NCBI GenBank assembly: GCA_030549495.1
Contig: JAUIRK010000903.1
Span: 1,426,001-1,490,000 of the forward strand
From: Nectonema munidae
Taxonomy: Eukaryota; Nematomorpha; Nectonematoida; Nectonematidae
Length of the DNA: 64,000 nucleotides
Direction of reading: 5' to 3'
The position numbers were made by a program, and so were the translations under genes. The notes under the pieces were generated by a model. The model was not told the DNA's origin. It did no database searches and was given only the letters and a program-made list of their open reading frames with translations. Positions 21,949-36,900 of the stretch are shown here, one piece after another (the first letter of the stretch is position 1; each line of letters begins with the position of its first letter).

Positions 21949-24900
21949 TCAAAAGATTGAGCAACATCGCGCCACCACTGTGGATCTGGGAACGGGATTG
22001 GTTTCAGCAGCCGTGCTGGTCGGCGGAAAGTAGGCGTGGACTTTGAGGCTGGGGATTTGGAGGACGAGTTGGTCGATCGCTTTGCGAGTGATCAGGGCGC
22101 AGTCGTAGAGTTCAATGTGCGACAGCTTGGAACAATTTTTGAGGTTTTGTAGGGTGGCGTTGGTCAGTTGTGGGCAATTGTCTAGTTCCAGAAACTTGAG
22201 AGTTTGGTTGCAGTAAATCGTGATGCACTTTATGCCTGTGCAAAACAAACGTATCCTGAAGTCAGCTCACCTTTTGCAGACAACAGTCCTTACAGAAAAT
22301 ATCTGCATCACGTGAATAAATAGTAATACTTGTAAGAGCGTAATTTAGTTTACAAATATTAAAGGGACTTCATGGGTGGGGCAGAGGCGGCGAACCTGCG
22401 GCCTTTAAAAAAGTTATTGCATAAGTTACACATGTGTTTAATACGCTCATAATTTTATCATCAAGATTAGATTGTTTTGTTTTTTAAAAATGTTCCCACT
22501 TATAACGTTCAAATAAGTTTACTTTTATCTGCAAGTTTAAGCAGTTCACGTTTTTTTCTACTTCGCTCATGCAATATGACAAATTTCGAAGTAAGCCTGT
22601 CTACATTCTGCAATTTTTAATTAATGCTATTTGATTGCAAAAAAATAATGTTAAAAAAATGCTTAGATTTTGTTAAGAAAATTTCCTTATATTTTTGATT
22701 AAAAAAAATCAATAATTTAGGAGTGGCTTAACGCTATCACTTATAAGGCGAAAAAACAAGCATTTTACCAGATTCAATATATAAACAATGGGGCTATTTT
22801 CTATTGTAAGCAATGTTCGAACTGAAGCAGCTTTGGAAAGCTACTCCCACTACAAATTAATTTCCACCTCTTTCAAAATGGAAGGTAGCTTTTTCAAAAA
22901 GTAGGGGAAGAGGATTATAGAACATCAATTTCTCAAATAAGCCTATATTCCATATAAATCTTAGCATGTATGTCTTTGAGTGCAAATTCTTGTGTGCGCA
23001 TGTGTAAATACAATCTCTCTAAATGGGTGACTTTCTCATCTCTCCCAGTGTGTGTTCTTATGAAAAGTGTCTCTAAAAACTTATCTTTTCTCTAAAAAGT
23101 GTCTAAATTCTGTTATATTTGGGTGTTGCATTATCAAAGGATACACGCATACACAACTCGATCAATACGAAACCATTCAAGCGCTAGGCCATCCGCCAAA
23201 GCAAAGAGTCTATGTTTTAGTGGTGGCTAAGTGAACAGGAAGAAAATAAAAATTTCGAACTAATGTTTCAGCCTTTTGAGGTGTTGGAAAATCATTATTG
23301 GTATTTGAAATCACTCATTAAAAAGGAAAATAAATAAATTTTATATTTGTCCTCCTATTCATGCCTAAATTTATTTCTTTTGACCCAAAAATCCTTATTT
23401 TTTTTAATTTTATTATATGAGTTGAAAATATCAAACAAGGAATATTATGTATACTTATTAGAAATGGCTTTTTCATCCCTTTTGAATAAGATAATTATTT
23501 TTACCGTGTTGTCTCTTGATTTCTATAACATCAAATCAAACACAGAAGAAACTTTATTATAAAAAAGAAGCAGGATAAAGTTTTCGCCTATTCAATATGC
23601 AGCAGACTCTCGATAACTCGAAACTTTGCTTATTAACTCGAGGCAACATTTTAGTCAAGTCCCAGTTTTTAAATTCTCCAGTCTTTTTAATTCGAAGTCT
23701 GATGAAGCAAAACTTAGCTTAACTTGATGTAACTTAAAATGTGTTTGAGTTTAACATCTATGTTTCAACACTTGAATCAAACTTGTGGTTATTGATTTTT
23801 CTGTCTATGAAATATATATATCTATCCCTACTATATCAAATCAAATACAGAGCAAAATATGTTTTATATGCAAACTATAATTTATGGCAGGCTAACATTA
23901 TAGTTGAATTGATTAGTGGATAAAATTATGAGGAGTTTTCTCTCACTCTCTTTATATATCTATATATACCAATCAGGAGTATTATAATATAGAATAGATT
24001 ATTATCATTAATTATTATTATTTTTGTGGTCGACAATATGACCACTTTAAACGCATATTCAGATTATGACCGATATCGGTATTTTTTCTGTTCACCGAAA
24101 TTACATTAAATCTAAGATTATCTTAAAGGGTGTGCAAAATTTCATCAAAAAATTTGAATTTCATTGATTTCGTAAATAATGTACATAGTAGTAATCTGGC
24201 AAAACCACATATGCTTTGTATAATTCAAATTCACATATCACTCTTTGATTTTTTGTTGCATCCCATCGTGTTGCCAGGCGACTAAATACAAGAAAATATG
24301 GGTGCGGGAATTGCCCAGTTTGCTCCTTGATAAAGTCGTCGTTCCTGCTAAAGGAAGAAGTTCAGAGAACTAAAGGGGCTAAAGTTTTGGAATCGTGTCA
24401 TCACCACATTCGAGCGATATGGGAGAAAAAACCTTGATCTGTTATGGCGTTGCAATGAGACAAGCTTATTTCTTGCAGGTCCGAAAGATTCAGAGCGATG
24501 TGATTGAGGGTGGTGTCGGTGATCAAAGAGCACTCATCCAAGTCAATTCGCTGAACGAGTTTACAACTCTGGAAGAACGTTCGAAAGCCGGAGTCCGTAA
24601 GATTTGAGCATCTCGCTGCTTCGAATGTCATCAAGTTGGGACAGTTCTGGGCAAAAGCTACAACACAAAAGAACGAATTAGCATTTGTCACAAGGATATA
24701 AGACATGGACTGATATCATACCGAGTACCGTGACCGGACAATTCGCTGAAAGATATAATTCAAAGGAATTTTTTAGTGATAAAATAAAATATAAAAAAGT
24801 TAGTTTTTACTATTTCAGTTACTTACCACATAACGTCGATTTGGTGTGAATAAGTAGATCAGCAAGTCTAAGAACAAAATGTTAGAATACAATGCATCTT

Positions 24901-27900
24901 CGCTGTGTAAGTCGCTTCCAGTTTTAAACAGATAAGCAAGGCTGTATTTATCAAATTGAACGATGTATAGCTTGTTGACTTGCGACAACAAATAGAAATA
25001 ACTTCTTTCTTTTTTTTCTACTTTTTATATTTTTTTTGTGGTTTGCGTATGCCATATTAAAAATATTATCTATAATTTCAAAATGAACCTACAAACATTT
25101 TCGTTTTGATCAAAATAAAACTTACTTATTGCATTCAAAACAATAATCTTATTTCAGATTACACATTACATTTTTAAATGACTTTTGAGATTTTTGCAAT
25201 ATTTACAATTATAAATAAATGTAAATTTTTTTTAATAGACGGATAAAATATTTATCCGCTATAATTTAAAATTGCATTCTTTTTATCTGATTAATTTACA
25301 ATAATTCTAAAATTAAGGAAGTTTAAAGTTTAGTTCTAAATTGGTTATTTGCAGAATGTATAATAATAAATGCAAAATTTGATCTAATTCCAATCAAAAT
25401 AATTAGTTTATTTTAACCGATTTCGTTATAAAAATACCGAATGTTCAATATACGACTTTTGTAGAAAGTAGGAAGCGACATGTGGCTGATATTTCCTTCG
25501 TATTTATTCGTTGAGATGGAAGAACGTGGTTGACAAAGATTTGAAAAGATATAATTTAGAGGAGAAAGATAACGCGGATAGAAGTAAATGGAAGAAATTT
25601 GATAAATCCATTGTACTATTATGTTCCATTTTGAATAAGGAAGGTTTACGAGGAAAAACTACCTTTTAAAAATAAATGATGATGATGATGATTTATTTGT
25701 ACGCCATTTATATTGCCAATAATAGGACTGGTAGAAACTCACTTGGGTCCTTTTTGGACGCAATCAGAAGGGGGTATAGGTGAAGCTAGGATATTAAGAC
25801 ATTTCAGATTGCTCATGATAGGGGACGAAGAAAAAAGAGAACTTTTTTATAATAAAAAAAAACTACTATATTTTTTATCTGGACTTCTAAATGCTATCAA
25901 TAAACTTTCCATGCTTTAAGATCGATCATTTCTGTTGATCTAAATTTTGTGTTATGCTTTCCGAACCTGTAATTTTTTATTTGTTAATTTTCCAATCCCT
26001 ATTTAAGCATATTTTTCGCTATTTTTACAGAAATAATGTTTCAAATAAAATACACGTCTAAAGGAATGTAACAATTGTAAACAATTTTCTTCATTGTAGT
26101 CACGTGGAAAATATCATTTATATTCGTTGATTCATACTTTTTCGTAAAACAAATTGGTAATAATCCTACATCGAATCTGCTAGTCTTACTTCATTACGAA
26201 GTAGTTGTTTTACATAACAACGCCTGGGAATCTTTTGCTGAAGCACTGAAGTGCTTCGTATAGAAAGTCGACTGCCAGACGTGCTTACATTCATACACTA
26301 TGTTTTTTTTAATTTCAATCCACCTATAATACTTGTAACGGATGCCTAGCACGCTCGTGACGCTCCCTTACCACTCCAACAATCTCTCTTCTATCTCATA
26401 ACCACCCTCACGAAAACCCTTTTCCACCCCTATCTTTCATTCTTCTTGATTACATTTAAATTTTAATTCAGATCATTTTTAGGATGTTTGATGTTTATAA
26501 AAATTTCTTAAATAATTTTTTTTATTAAATGAAAAATTTATCTGAAATTATCACTAACATTTAAACTGCACCAACAATTCTTCTACGCTCATTTATTTTG
26601 TTGGTAAAAGCTTTCATCAGTTTTTATATTCTACATTTTTAAGTATCCTTCAGCGTACAATGATTCAAATAGTGTTGTGTCACTGTATTACGATTCCGTG
26701 TTCCGCTGGAGCTTGTCTCGCTAGAAGCAACTGAGACATGCGATGATAAGATACTCTCACTCAGTGATATCCATTTCAATGATACTGCCCAATGAGGAAT
26801 GCAATTAATCGCGGCCATTATAAATTCCGGGGAATTTTATTTCTGAAGAAAGGCCATTAAGCCAAAATAAGGAGCGACATTTTTCCCTTTTGGATCGAAA
26901 ATGCGATGTAGCATTTAAAGAATATGTTTTCTCTAGAAGGAAACGCATTCATACTTTTCATTTTGCACATAATCGTTTCGTGTGTGCGCTTATTACCAGC
27001 CATGGCTTGCACTAAATTTTCTTTTAAAAATTGAACAAAGCAGGAGGATGGCTTGTATTTGGGTGAGAAATAAATTATCAAGTCTTAGGAGTATATTAAA
27101 AAAAGAATACATTGTAGAAGCTTATTTTTACGACTAAAACTAAAATCAACTAAACAAATATATTCAAAAACTTATCTTCAATTGACATGTTGTTTATTAA
27201 TGTTCGTTTAATTTTATTTAAAAAATTGGAAAAGGCTTCTATTAGGAGGTGACAGGTAATATGGGAACAGGGGCGCACATCCGGGGGGGGGCGACCGAAT
27301 AAAATGTGTTTTCAGGGGGGGGGGGGGCGCAATTGCCCTTCCCCCCCCCCCCCCCCCCCCCCCCCCATAATTTTATATAAGTTAGAGTTGCTGCTTGTTT
27401 ATAAAACATGTAGATCATCGCATTTTTCCTATCGAATATATTTTACAGACGATGCGTGAGAGCTAAATAATAATAATCCATTGCTTTATGCACACAATAA
27501 GTAAGCAATGTTTATCACAGTGTCTCCTCTTTCTAGTATTTTTGAGCAAACACATGTTGATGATCCACTAGATTTTCTCATCTTCTGTCACAGTGATTCT
27601 ATTTCTCTTTCCGTCTCCTGTGTCTCTTCCGCTTTCTCTGCTAAAACTCAATCATTCACTCAAGCTCACTCAAGCCCTCTTCTCTTGTTAAGCTCTCCTA
27701 TCTCATTCAGCTCTCTTCTCTCCAGTGACGTAGCTCGGCTGGGGCATGAGGGGCCGTGCCCACACTCCTATGTACCGCATGGTGCCCCATGCATCTTATG
27801 CGATATCAGTTTTTGAAAATTTCTTCAATGAAAGGATCAAGAAAGTATAAATAATGTTGCGCAAGTTTTTTGTTTTAAAATTGTGCCCTTCTATCAACTT

Positions 27901-30900
27901 TTTTTTGACTACACCACTGCTTCTGTCTAGTTTGCATTTAGAGTTAAATTAAAATAGTTTTCAATCGTTACAATTTTATATCAATAAAATATTGTTAGAC
28001 TCGCGCTAAGAACTTTTTTTCAACAAAAGTCACTTAATCTTTATCACTACGTTTGCTACATTTTGTAACATTTGAAAACTTTAATTTTTTCAAGTCAAGA
28101 AATTTTTTTCAATAGTTATTTTGGAATGAATATTTTGACTATCTATTCAGTTTAAAAGCAAGAATACTCTATTTGCTTAATATTTGAGCAAAGATATTTT
28201 TTATAATGTTCGATTCGACTAATTCGATATTCACGATTCGAAGTAACTGTACATAATCAAATCATTTTTTTTAAGAAAATTTGTTGATTATTATAATAAA
28301 AATATAATATCGAAACAAAATGTTTCAGTTGTTAAAAATGTACTTGATCTATTTATGACAGCTGTCAGAATTTTATTTATAGACAGAAATATTCAAAAAA
28401 AAACGCAATGATTTTCTTTTCTCGTATACTTTGATTTATGTTAATTTGGTCCTCGGACATTTCGCCCCATTATTTTCATAAGATAGTTCGTCCCATGGAC
28501 AATTCACCCCATTATTTTCATAAGACAGTTCGTCCCATGGACAATTCGCCCCATTATTTTCATAAGACATTTTGTTTCATGGACTCATGGACAATTCTAA
28601 AAAATTAAGAGATAAATTGATTAATTTGAAATAATTTAATAGAGATAAAATAAACAAGAATATAAATTTTTTTAATAATTTTACACATATAATAAGCAAA
28701 GATGGATGATACTAATAGCCTATGAGACAATTTGTCAGGGGGCGAAATGTCTGTCGACCGTTATTTAAATAATTTTTTAATTATAAGGGCTAGCTACTTA
28801 AACGTTGGCTTTTGCTGCTTATAAAAACTTGAAAATATCAAATAAACTCTCATTCTTTATGCCTCCTATTATTTTGAAATTATTCTGAGAACAGACGGTT
28901 CCATTTTAAAATAGTGAAAATTGCTTTATTAGTTTATTTTGTTTCCTTTCTCTCTTATGTTAATTATGTAGCAAATTTTTCAATTTTGGGTGGTGCAGTG
29001 GATGTATTTTCATTGACCAGGCACTGATGTACCGCTTATGTCAAACTATGAACAAATTTGTATCGATGAGGAATCGAATCCAGAGTCTTCTGTGCTATGT
29101 CCATCATCTCAACCAACCTGTCATGCCACCCATAGAGTATGCTGTAGGGGATACATCAAATTAGTTTTCAAAAAACTTAAGTTATGCACTAAAATTTTTT
29201 AGTTTTTGTTGAACCTCTATAACTTTTTTTCCTTAAAAGTTATTATAAAAGGCAAATCATTGCAAAATGTTAACAGTTATTTTACTTTTTGTAGCTTGTA
29301 TAATGAAATAATGCGATCTTAATTTTTTGTTTTATTTTTGTTTGCACAATTATAACTTCGTTTTATACCCTTGCCCTTAAATCAATCACATTTTTTCATA
29401 TAAACATCACAGGTTGTCTAGTAGACTCTTTGCCTTTAGACTACATTCACTGATATAAAACTATCCAACCTTCAGTTATTTGTTTTCTCTATGAATCAAA
29501 TATCCTTTCATCAATTCCTGTAATGTGCCTGATAGACTACTTCATTTTTCAAATGAAAAACCCTATTCCACCCCCTAACATTTTTGGATTTTTTTAAACT
29601 ATTGTATATTCGATGGTTGTAGGTAAAAATGCCCCCAATTAAAAAGTATGAAAAAATGTCCCCTAATTTTTGATTTTCAGGATTTTTTATAATTATATAA
29701 ATATTTTTATTTGGTACCGTTTTGAAAAGCTAAATTCCTAAAATTTCTTAATCTATAGGGTTTTTTCTTTATAAAGTTCTTGAAAACAATAGCAAAGGTG
29801 CATATTTGTGGGAATGTGTTCTTAAAATCAGTTAAAATACAAATTATATTTAGAAAGTGTTCTGATACACACAAAGTCCAAAAATATTTGCTATTTTATA
29901 AAAAAAAATTTTGTATTTAAAAAATTGTCGTATGCTGAGTTTTTTAGTTTACTTTAATTAAATTTTAAATAAAAAGTTAACTTTTTTTTTACAAAAAATC
30001 TTTATTTAACATATCTTTTTTAAAAATTTTAATTAATAATTTTTTGAAATTTTTTGTGTTGGGGCATTTTTTCCTAATTTAAATTGGGGCATTTTTTTCG
30101 GGGCATTTTTTCCTACTTTTTAATTGTGGGCATTTTTTCCGGGGGTATTTTTTCTGCGCACTATATTTGATATGCAAATTTAATTAAAATATTTTCGCTG
30201 GAAGTATAGTATTTAAATTCACCAATTTTGTAAAAAAAATATAATGTAGTCTTATAAATTTAGGACTTTAGGGTATGCGCTGAATACACTCTATTTTAAA
30301 GGATATTTGGTCTCCCGTGGTATTTCCAGACCACTAATTTTGAAAATTGCAAGAAAAAAATTTCGCCCCCCCCCCCAATAATTTTGAGGATGTGCGCCCC
30401 TGTATGGGAAACATGCTCCAAAAATGTCAACACAGACTATAATACCGAATAAGTGTTGATATTTTGTGTGAAATTTAAATAATCCTTTAATAGTTGCCTG
30501 TGTTCATCCTCTTAGCTGTAGAATGAGGCAGTACATGTAGGCTTTGATTTTTAAATCAGCATGAATATAACTAACCCATTTTGCACACCCAAATTCGTTA
30601 GAGGGGGCAACTTCATTCGCTGTTCCACGGCCAATAAATCAAAATTATTTGAAGCGTTGATAATGCATTGAAGTCTGATGACTGTAAAGAGTAGACTGGG
30701 TATGCAAAAAGTTTTGTCAAAACCCCTTCAGCTCAACCCCGAATAAAAACAATTAACCACTCACTTATTGATATGAAGGCAACAGATGGCAATTATGATG
30801 ACAGCGATATCACGAACACAACTCACATTTGTTATTGGGAAAAAGTTTCTTGTATTATACGATTTTATGTACTTGCGCCCACTTAAAGTGTACTTTGTTG

Positions 30901-33900
30901 TGGGTATGAACACTTTATTTTGTTTTATTTCAAATTACTCAATATAGTCTCTTTTTCTGGCATAAATTGGTTCAATCTGTAATTAACAACCATATCATGA
31001 TGCACTGGAAATTTTCTGTCAATTTTCTGATCTCTTTGCCGACATTATTTTAGGACTTAGAGTGCCCTTATGAATATTGTCGCATCTGTAGGAGCTTTAA
31101 CGATTCAAAGTAAAATAGTAGAGATCTTGAACTCTGCGTTCGGAGGTGCAGAAAAGATGATAAGTGGAAAGAATTATCTCACAATTTACGATCTTTATGA
31201 GAGACAGTTAGCAACCAGCATTTTAACAGGATTAATGACCTATTCAAGTAATCTCTAGGTAAATTTAGATGGAAATGGTACAAGATGATGTTAGCTAAAT
31301 AGGTACAAAATAAAAAAAAAGAGAATGTACATCTTTTTATTCTTATTCTCAACCCGATGACATGTCGATGAGCTTCAGAATTTCGATTCTCAAGAAGATG
31401 CGACTAAAAAGAAATAATATACCATGCACAATGTTCTGATGACACTTCAGCATTTGTTCTTCAAAGATAGACAAATAATTGACATAAAGATTTTTTAAAT
31501 AGAATAAGGTAGCCAAATAAACTGAATGTGGAAGTTTGTAATGACCAATTGGCTCTGTGGTTTCCATATCTTATAAAACTGTTGAGTTATAGGCAAATTT
31601 TTCGCATTTAACTACCATTCTTTTACTTTACAGTTCTACTACTATAAGTGTTAATAGCAAAAAGCGTAGTGAGTTGACACTCGTATAAAAATGATGACAC
31701 ACAGACAGTGCCGTATTAAGAAAATTATTTTAGAGGGGGGAGGGGGGGGGCTTTTAAAATAATCATGATAACTACGTGGCTATTATTAATGAAGTTGGAC
31801 GTTTCAAAGATAAAATTCGTATTACATTCTATTTCAAATAAACTGGAAGGCAAACAAATATAAAAGATCGATACTTCATTTTAAGAAATGGGGTATTGCC
31901 CAATGCTCCCTTGAATACCGAACTGCTTAAAATCAACTCAACAGTAATGTGCAAAAACATCATCGTTTCATGCAGGGTTCAGCCCTTTAGGCCCCAATAT
32001 ATAGCATTTTAATCTAAAAATATATAGCGCCCTTCCCTCCCTTCTCGAAAAAGAAAAAAGGCGAAGAACCGATGAGAGAGGCGTCGGTGATGTGCGAGCA
32101 GCCAGAGAGACAGATGTTCTGGAGTTTGGGGCAGCCTTGGGCGAGGGCCGTGATTGCGATGTCATTGATGTTGATGCAGGAGTGCATGTCCAGCGTGTTC
32201 AGGGAGGAACAGTGCTCTGCGATGTGCACCACGGCAGGAAACGTCAGTTGGATGCAGCCGCGCATCAGGAGCGTCGTTAGACGGGAACAGCCTGCGAAAA
32301 GCGACTTAGTGGTATCAAAGGAGAGAGCATACTATTCTGTTTATTTATATATTTGTATATCATATATACATATTCCAAACGTTTCTTGATTTATTCCTCT
32401 TCTAGGGTTAATTAAATAAAAATTGAAAGTCTAAAATGTTTGGAAAAAAATTTGCTACAAATCTTAAATTTATACGCAATTAGCCATTCCATTCCCTAAG
32501 TGATAATGGATAATTTTACATAATGAAAGTTTGTACAGAAAATAAAAAGAAGACAATAAACATAGGAGACTTTTATTGTTCTCAAATGAGTAAAGCGGTA
32601 CCTAATGGGTTAATGAGCTAAGAGTTTTTAATTTTAATTATTAATTTAAATAATTTTCGGAACATCTGAAATGGAATTTTCAGAACATTTGAAATTCGGA
32701 AGAAATCCGAAATTTTTACAACGAAATATTGCAAAAATCATATATATTTAGAGAAGTTACATAAGTTTTAAACTTTAATCAAATTGTTAAGATAAAATGA
32801 TGTCTAAACGAGTTTGTTCATCTTTGGAAGAAAAAGTTCAAGAAATAGAGTGTTTTAATCAAGGTTTAACAAGTGAATGAAAATTGACAGAGAAGTTTAA
32901 AGTTGGTAAGAAACAAATACATAAAATATTAAAACAGAAAAAAAAGATACTTGACAAGTATCAGAATAATCACAATAATCAAAGCAAACGTTTCAAAATT
33001 ATTACAAGCAATGAAGAAATAAATCCACATCTGTTCAATTTACTGTAGGCCATATTCAAAAAAAAAGCTCTAAAATATGCAAAGGAATTTTCTTTCAAAG
33101 CATTCTAACTGTTGGTAAGAAGCTTTCAAAGCAGGACACAATATAGGTGGTGGAACTTTTTCCGGTGAGAAAAGTAGTGCAGATAAAAATGTTATAAAGA
33201 TTGGATGTCCAGATTGCTTGAAATTTGCAAAGATTATGCTTCTTCCGATATTTTTAACATGGACGAAACTGGAATATTTTTTCGTGATTCCCGCAGAAAA
33301 ACTCTCAAAATAAAAAGTTGTTCTGCAAGTAAAAGATCAAAAGATAGAGCCCGTTATACACATGTATGACTGGAGCCTCTCATCCTTTGAAAATGAGAAA
33401 GTGCAAGATGTTTCAAAAATATCAATTGTTGTGATCTCCCTGTCATGTATCCTTGATTATTTCAAATATACTTTATTTGAAGAATGGATTAAAAACTGGA
33501 AAAAAGTAACGCTTCATCACGTTTTTGGAAAATATTAGACTAATCTACTTACCAGTAAACACAGGGTGTGGATGTCTTTCTCAAACAAGGCACACAGGAA
33601 TAATTCAATCTTTAAAGTTAACGTTTTGAATAAGTTAATTAGGATATGTAATAAATGAAATCGACAAGTATAAAACCAAAACAGGTGATGAGATTTAAAA
33701 GAGCGTTAGATATTGCAAACAATATTCTGGGTATCAAGTTCTTAGAACGAAATTAATGACACAACAATTCAGAAATGTTTTTTAAAAGAAGATTTGTAAG
33801 CTCAACTTTGAATACAGAGCAATCTGATGAGAATTTTCAGAATCATGAACAAGAACCTAGTTCTATCTTTTCAAATTGATGAAAATTTCAATGATTTATT

Positions 33901-36900
33901 GGTTGACGATAATAACATGGTGGAGACTACTGATGAATATCAGATAAAGTGCGATCGAAATGCTAAAGGTATTTTATGTCTTCAAGTAATTTGAAAATGA
34001 AAGCGTCGAAAAAAGTAACGAAGAAATAGAAGTGCCTGTTTGCTCCTTATTAGAAGCTGAGGATTCTGTTTCAACATTAATCAAGAATGTAGATAATTTA
34101 AAATTAAAAGCTTTTTAGTGTAAAATCAAGTTTTTAATTTTATAATAAAAAGAAAAATTTGAATACTTTTTATATAAAAAGTAATATTTAGCATATATGT
34201 CGCCAAACTTAATTTAGCGACCACCTGTCTTAACGGACCTTTTTTATTGAGTCCCTTGAGTGGTCGCTTAATACAGGTTTATTATGTATGAAATGAGAGA
34301 CAGCGTTACAACGTCGTAAATTTTGTTTACATTAAAAAAAATTTGCTACTTGATTTTGATAAATGTCGACACATCTGTGTAAAAATTGTTTTTTTCGATA
34401 AGGTAACCTTTCAGTCAAGCTTAGGTTTCTATTTTTGATGGACCAGCAAATTTTTTGAAAGATATTGAAATAATAATTAATTAATAAGCCACTTTTATAA
34501 AAAACATTTAGTAATTGACTTCGACTCCATCACTTGTTCAGACTCCATGCCACGAAACCGTATCCATTTCTATTGGTGAAGGTAAAGGTATCATGTGGTG
34601 TTTTCATCAAGATGACACCTGAAACGCTTGTATCTAACTATGAGCAAGGAAGGTTTAAAAGTGAAATCGAACCATAAACCTTGTAGTACCAAATCCCTAC
34701 ATAAGAAGGCATACCAACATATGGCCAAAATGGGCAACTAGCAAAAATTATAATTATAAATGTATTTTTTAATATATAGTACCTCGTTAATCTTGGTTAA
34801 TGCGAAGAGAACATTTGAAAAATCTATTCCGATAATGAAATTATCCAGTTTGTGAAAAAAGAATGATTTCGGCGTCAAATGTTAAGGAGTCAATATAATA
34901 CACCATAGTATTGCTGAAATAGCACAAATGCTTAATTATAAAAAATGTTAAGGCTTTTATCTTTTCTGCATTCGAAGGTGAGAAGAGAAAGAAAAAGTTT
35001 AGATAAAAAACTATCAGTAGGGATAATGAAATCTGGATTAACGAAGGTTGACTGTATTATAATTTACAATTTATAAATTATAATGTCAAATACTGTAAAT
35101 CATGGAATTTTGGTGACATTCTTCGCGCGCATATTAAACTCTTGCAAATAACATGAAGATCGCAAAGATAACACTACGCGAACTTTTTTAAATAGCCAAT
35201 CGCCAAAATCTAACTTCCACTAAAATTTCTCGATTTAAGAAAAAAATGTAACGTTGATGCATATGCATGCACGCACACATATCTGCAATAATAAACACTA
35301 CTAAAAAATCTAAAAATAAGAAAGCCTTAAACGACGATTCACCCGTTTTACCATTTTGAAAATATGGTGCATTCATGTGTCTTAAAGTGCTTTATCAGAG
35401 GCATACTAGTTGAATACCCGAAAAAAATTCAAGGAAGACTTTTTTTTATTCTGGGATAATTTTGCGAGTCACAGAACAAAACTTCCTCAAATGGAGCTCA
35501 AAAAATTACATAGTTTGGGAATCACTTATCTAGACAACATTACTCAAAGGCTAAATTGATGATGATTGATACAAAGAGTGTCCATTGACTTATTGTGGAA
35601 TTTTTATTTTGAAATTTTCGTAATTGGCAGTAAAAATGTCGTTTTACACAACATATATCGCGAGCCATCTCTAAGAACAAATCAATAAAAAGATAAAAAT
35701 AATTGCATGTGATGGACGATTTATTTACTAAATAGTTTTAGAAATCTTCAAAATGATACCTTTGACTAGAGAAAGGATTCCGGCTTCGGTAATGCGATTG
35801 CACCAGGACATATTGAAAAAGGTTAAGTGGGGACAGCCTTGAGAGATGTACTGCAGGCCGGTGTTCGTGATCTGGGAGCAGGAGGCGATTTCAAGCAACA
35901 CGAGTTTGTTGCAGTGTGTGTCGATAGAGAGCAAGGCTGCGTCCGAAATCCGCTTACAGTCCGTTAGAATGAGCTGAACAAATGGAAGCAACCGAGTGAG
36001 TTATAGAGCTACTTGATGAGATAATCGTCACCTGGTATACCTTCCACACCTTTTCTTATTTCCTTCTTTAAAGTTTTTTATTCATTCCCGCTAAATACAC
36101 GAATCATTTTTTTACCCCCTTTTCTTGATTTGAAAGAAAAAATAACAGATTCCTTAAATTCAAAATGTTTTTTGAGCGCATAATATTTTTACTTCAAAAT
36201 GGCTCGTTTTTACTTTAAATTTATATTTTTTATATTCTACTTAAGCTATTAACACCAAACATCCTTTTTGAAGTCTGAACTTAATTGAAACTTCAACATA
36301 TTATTATTAATGATCAATATTAGTGTTTTTTATATTCAAAGAAGTTAAAAAAGAATAAAAATGTCTAAAAGTAATTTTTAGTTTTGAAATTTGTATTAAT
36401 CTAAGATGGATGCTATGTAGAACATTAGTTATGAAGGCGAAGTTTACAAAATGTACACTCTAGTCTAGCGTCGTTCTTACAAAGTCTACATCGACTTTGA
36501 CTTTTACTTGCTTCTAGTTGATGCGAATCAGCGTCTATTCTAACTCTTTTACCTTGTGGTCCAGGACGATTTGATTTCCTAAGATTTGTAAGTAAATTAT
36601 AGTGAGAAATCCTATATCTTATTAATATAGTTTTACCTGAATGCTTATTTTATTCGTGAGCTGGACATAATTTAGGTCAGGAGTAACCAAACTTTTTTTG
36701 AAGCAGGCCGGATTATTAAAAATTTAAAAAACGCGGACCGGAATATTGAAAAGTTAAAAACATTGGCATTATGAAATTCCTATTAATACTTGTTTAAAGC
36801 AAAATAAAGCAAATGCTTGGATGTTTTTCCTATGGATGTGACAAAGATGATACACTAAGAATACATAAAAAGTGGAAATGAACACAATAAAATTTAAAAA

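Larger units (their letters stand above)
27268..30402. mobile_element. 3.1 kb non-autonomous hAT element with perfect 8-bp target duplication
   Basis: The left end CAGGGGCGCACATCC is the exact mirror of the right end GGATGTGCGCCCCTG (30388-30402). Both are flanked by tatgggaa (27260-27267 and 30403-30410), a perfect 8-bp duplication as hAT transposases make. The interior has no transposase. It contains G/C homopolymers near both ends, a nested 197-bp hAT MITE, a 312-bp MITE with 42-bp tandem repeats, and an inner inverted-repeat segment. Its right-hand 260 bp match 60803-61032 on the opposite strand, where transposase remains are attached, and its right half matches 16729-17642. It lies in intron 4 of the FBXL gene. 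Confidence 0.88.

Noticed and set aside
27508-27816. 102-codon open frame, Ser/Leu-rich
   Set aside because: It is the translation of a pyrimidine-rich tract (tctcttctc words) running into a nested MITE; no protein-like pattern and no homology I recognise.
31070-31258. 62-codon frame with protein-like composition (SAFGGAEKMISGKNYLTIYDL)
   Set aside because: Inside an FBXL intron on the other strand, no recognised family, no splice partners; could be chance or transposon debris.
32072-32389. 105-codon plus-strand frame
   Set aside because: Antisense shadow of FBXL exon 32291-32070.
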